Both the position numbers and the translations under genes were made by a program. The notes under the pieces were generated by a model, which saw nothing but the letters and a program-made list of their open reading frames with translations, did no database searches and was not told where the DNA came from. A stretch of 64,000 nucleotides of DNA from Aminobacter anthyllidis (GTDB lineage Bacteria > Pseudomonadota > Alphaproteobacteria > Rhizobiales > Rhizobiaceae). Positions 63,032 to 64,000 of this stretch are shown here, in pieces. Within the stretch, counting starts at the first letter, position 1. Every line of letters begins with the position of its first letter. The stretch covers positions 1 to 64,000 of the forward strand of contig NZ_JAFLWW010000007.1 of the NCBI RefSeq assembly GCF_018555685.1. The letters are read 5' to 3'.

Positions 63032-63544
63032 AGGTGAGGGGCTGAGCATTTGGTAGCGCCGAGACGTGCCGAGCTTTTGCGTGGAGTGGCCATGCGGGAT
63101 GTCTCCTTTAGCATCATCTCCCGCACCAGAGGCTTGCCCGTTCATGGGACTGTATTTCTATCCACAGGGTGGATGCATCTCATCGAAACAAACGATTTTA
63201 TCAATCTTCCGGAATCTCGCGTTTGACGTCAGCACCTCACACGCCCTGATCGCCCGCTCCCCTCACCAGAGCGGCAGATTTTTTGCAGAGGTACTCGGAC
63301 TGAATACGCGTTCCCATTCACGTTAGTTGTGGATAACAAGGCTGAATTAACATGCAAAATCTGCGCATCTAAATCGATTTGAGCACTCACGGACGTTGCG
63401 GACCAGAATCGCCGTCACCCTGAAATCGACAAGGCATCGGCTATCCCAAAATCGGGGCTTGACGTTACGTAAGGTCCTATGTTTTCCGATGTGCGGGAAC
63501 GACTTCCAGTCTCAGCCCAAGGGCAACGAAAATGAGGGGCAGCA
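63032..63544. other. Gap without clear gene
   Basis: About 500 bp upstream of the small gene at 63545, AT-richer than the surroundings. Short frames only, nothing recognised. Confidence 0.35.
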
Positions 63545-63736
63545 ATGGTGGCTGGCGAACCTAATGACGTGCGCGTCAAGCGTTGTGGTGGGGGATGGGT
63601 TGTTCATATTGTCGAGGACGGCAAACTGACAGTTCTTCGGTTCAAGACACAGTTTCCCGCCGAAAATTACGCCGATGGCCAACGAGCCAGGCTCGGTCTT
63701 GCTGCCAAGCCACCGATCGACGAACCTGATATGTAA
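63545..63736 (+). CDS. Small hypothetical protein of 63 residues
   Basis: The frame starts at an ATG preceded by AGGGGCAGCA and reads VRVKRCGGGWVVHIVEDGKL then VLRFKTQFPAENYADGQRARLGL, a compact beta-strand pattern often seen in small conserved rhizobial proteins. No family was recognised. The codon bias fits the region. Confidence 0.55.
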   Translation: MVAGEPNDVRVKRCGGGWVVHIVEDGKLTVLRFKTQFPAENYADGQRARLGLAAKPPIDEPDM

Positions 63737-64000
63737 CGCGATCAGGCGTCGGATGGCTGGCGAGCCTTGGCGCCGGCGGGAAACACTTTGCCGAAGGCCC
63801 ACCTCAATGCTGCTTGCGGCCGTTCGGCTAGCCATATTCGCGATGATGGTTTGGCACCGCTGCCGATGCGGAAGACGGTGGCCTGCTTGATCGACACGGC
63901 GGCAAAGATCATGAAAAGCCAGGTCGTCAAGGACCCAGCCGCGGCGCTTGAGAAAGCAGAAAGAATTTGCAAGCCGCCACCGCAAGTAACCTGAGACAAG
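63737..64000. other. Right edge, no confident gene
   Basis: Open frames exist on both strands (an 85-residue minus-strand frame with a hydrophobic WLFMIFAAVSI segment, and a 75-residue plus-strand frame), but neither carries a recognisable motif. Confidence 0.3.

Overview
The window looks like accessory DNA of a legume-nodulating alphaproteobacterium, most likely a Mesorhizobium symbiosis island or a symbiotic replicon. The evidence is a NodD-type nod box ahead of the GDP-mannose genes noeK-noeJ, a nifA relic, a di-haem cytochrome c peroxidase behind a perfect NifA upstream activator site, a SyrB-type regulator, an accessory thiamine operon, an accessory groESL behind a CIRCE element, and a high-GC background full of IS, Tn3 and integrase relics. 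The genus is inferred from gene content. No rRNA, tRNA or CRISPR array was seen.

Left third (1-24 kb) is a defence-type region. It opens with a truncated tyrosine integrase, a DUF1403 protein and an ScpB-like protein. A 1266-residue Avs-like STAND ATPase with a nuclease-like N-terminus follows. Next is a leftward trio: an acidic unknown protein, a PD-(D/E)xK nuclease and an Rx4H HEPN-like protein. A frameshifted DUF4238 gene and an AbiEi/AbiEii toxin-antitoxin pair come after it. From 14.2 to 24.1 kb lies the most unusual locus. A translationally coupled operon (pseudokinase, 56-aa ORF, patatin with internal membrane helices and a GAF-like tail, 64-aa ORF, AcpS-like phosphopantetheinyl transferase) converges on a leftward operon (divergent carrier-protein-like protein, Xre regulator, ImmA/IrrE peptidase, thymidylate-synthase-like enzyme, DNA-base-hypermodification protein). 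Divergent from the latter are a 174-aa unknown and a fusion of a calcineurin phosphoesterase to a second thymidylate-synthase-like domain. This resembles a DNA-thymine hypermodification or defence system that may use a carrier protein.

Middle (24-45.6 kb): a graveyard of relics (glycine-zipper protein, LivG, LacI-type regulator, nifA), then hisC, a luciferase-like monooxygenase, an IS481-family element, the TPP-riboswitch-controlled thiC-O-S-G-E-D operon, the queC-D-E preQ0 genes, a Fic relic, the nod-box-led noeK-noeJ pair and a secreted dipeptidyl-peptidase IV-like enzyme.

Right (45.6-64 kb): a Tn3 relic, an ABC exporter, IS3 and IS5 relics, an omptin-like fragment, a hipA pseudogene, a dapA relic, an intact YggS-type PLP protein, frameshifted lysE and peroxiredoxin-glutaredoxin genes, the NifA-type cytochrome c peroxidase, a syrB-type gene, an NAD(P)-dependent semialdehyde dehydrogenase and groES-groEL. 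Degenerate copies of thiC, Fic and queD pieces surround the dehydrogenase, pointing to an old duplication of the thi-que-Fic segment.
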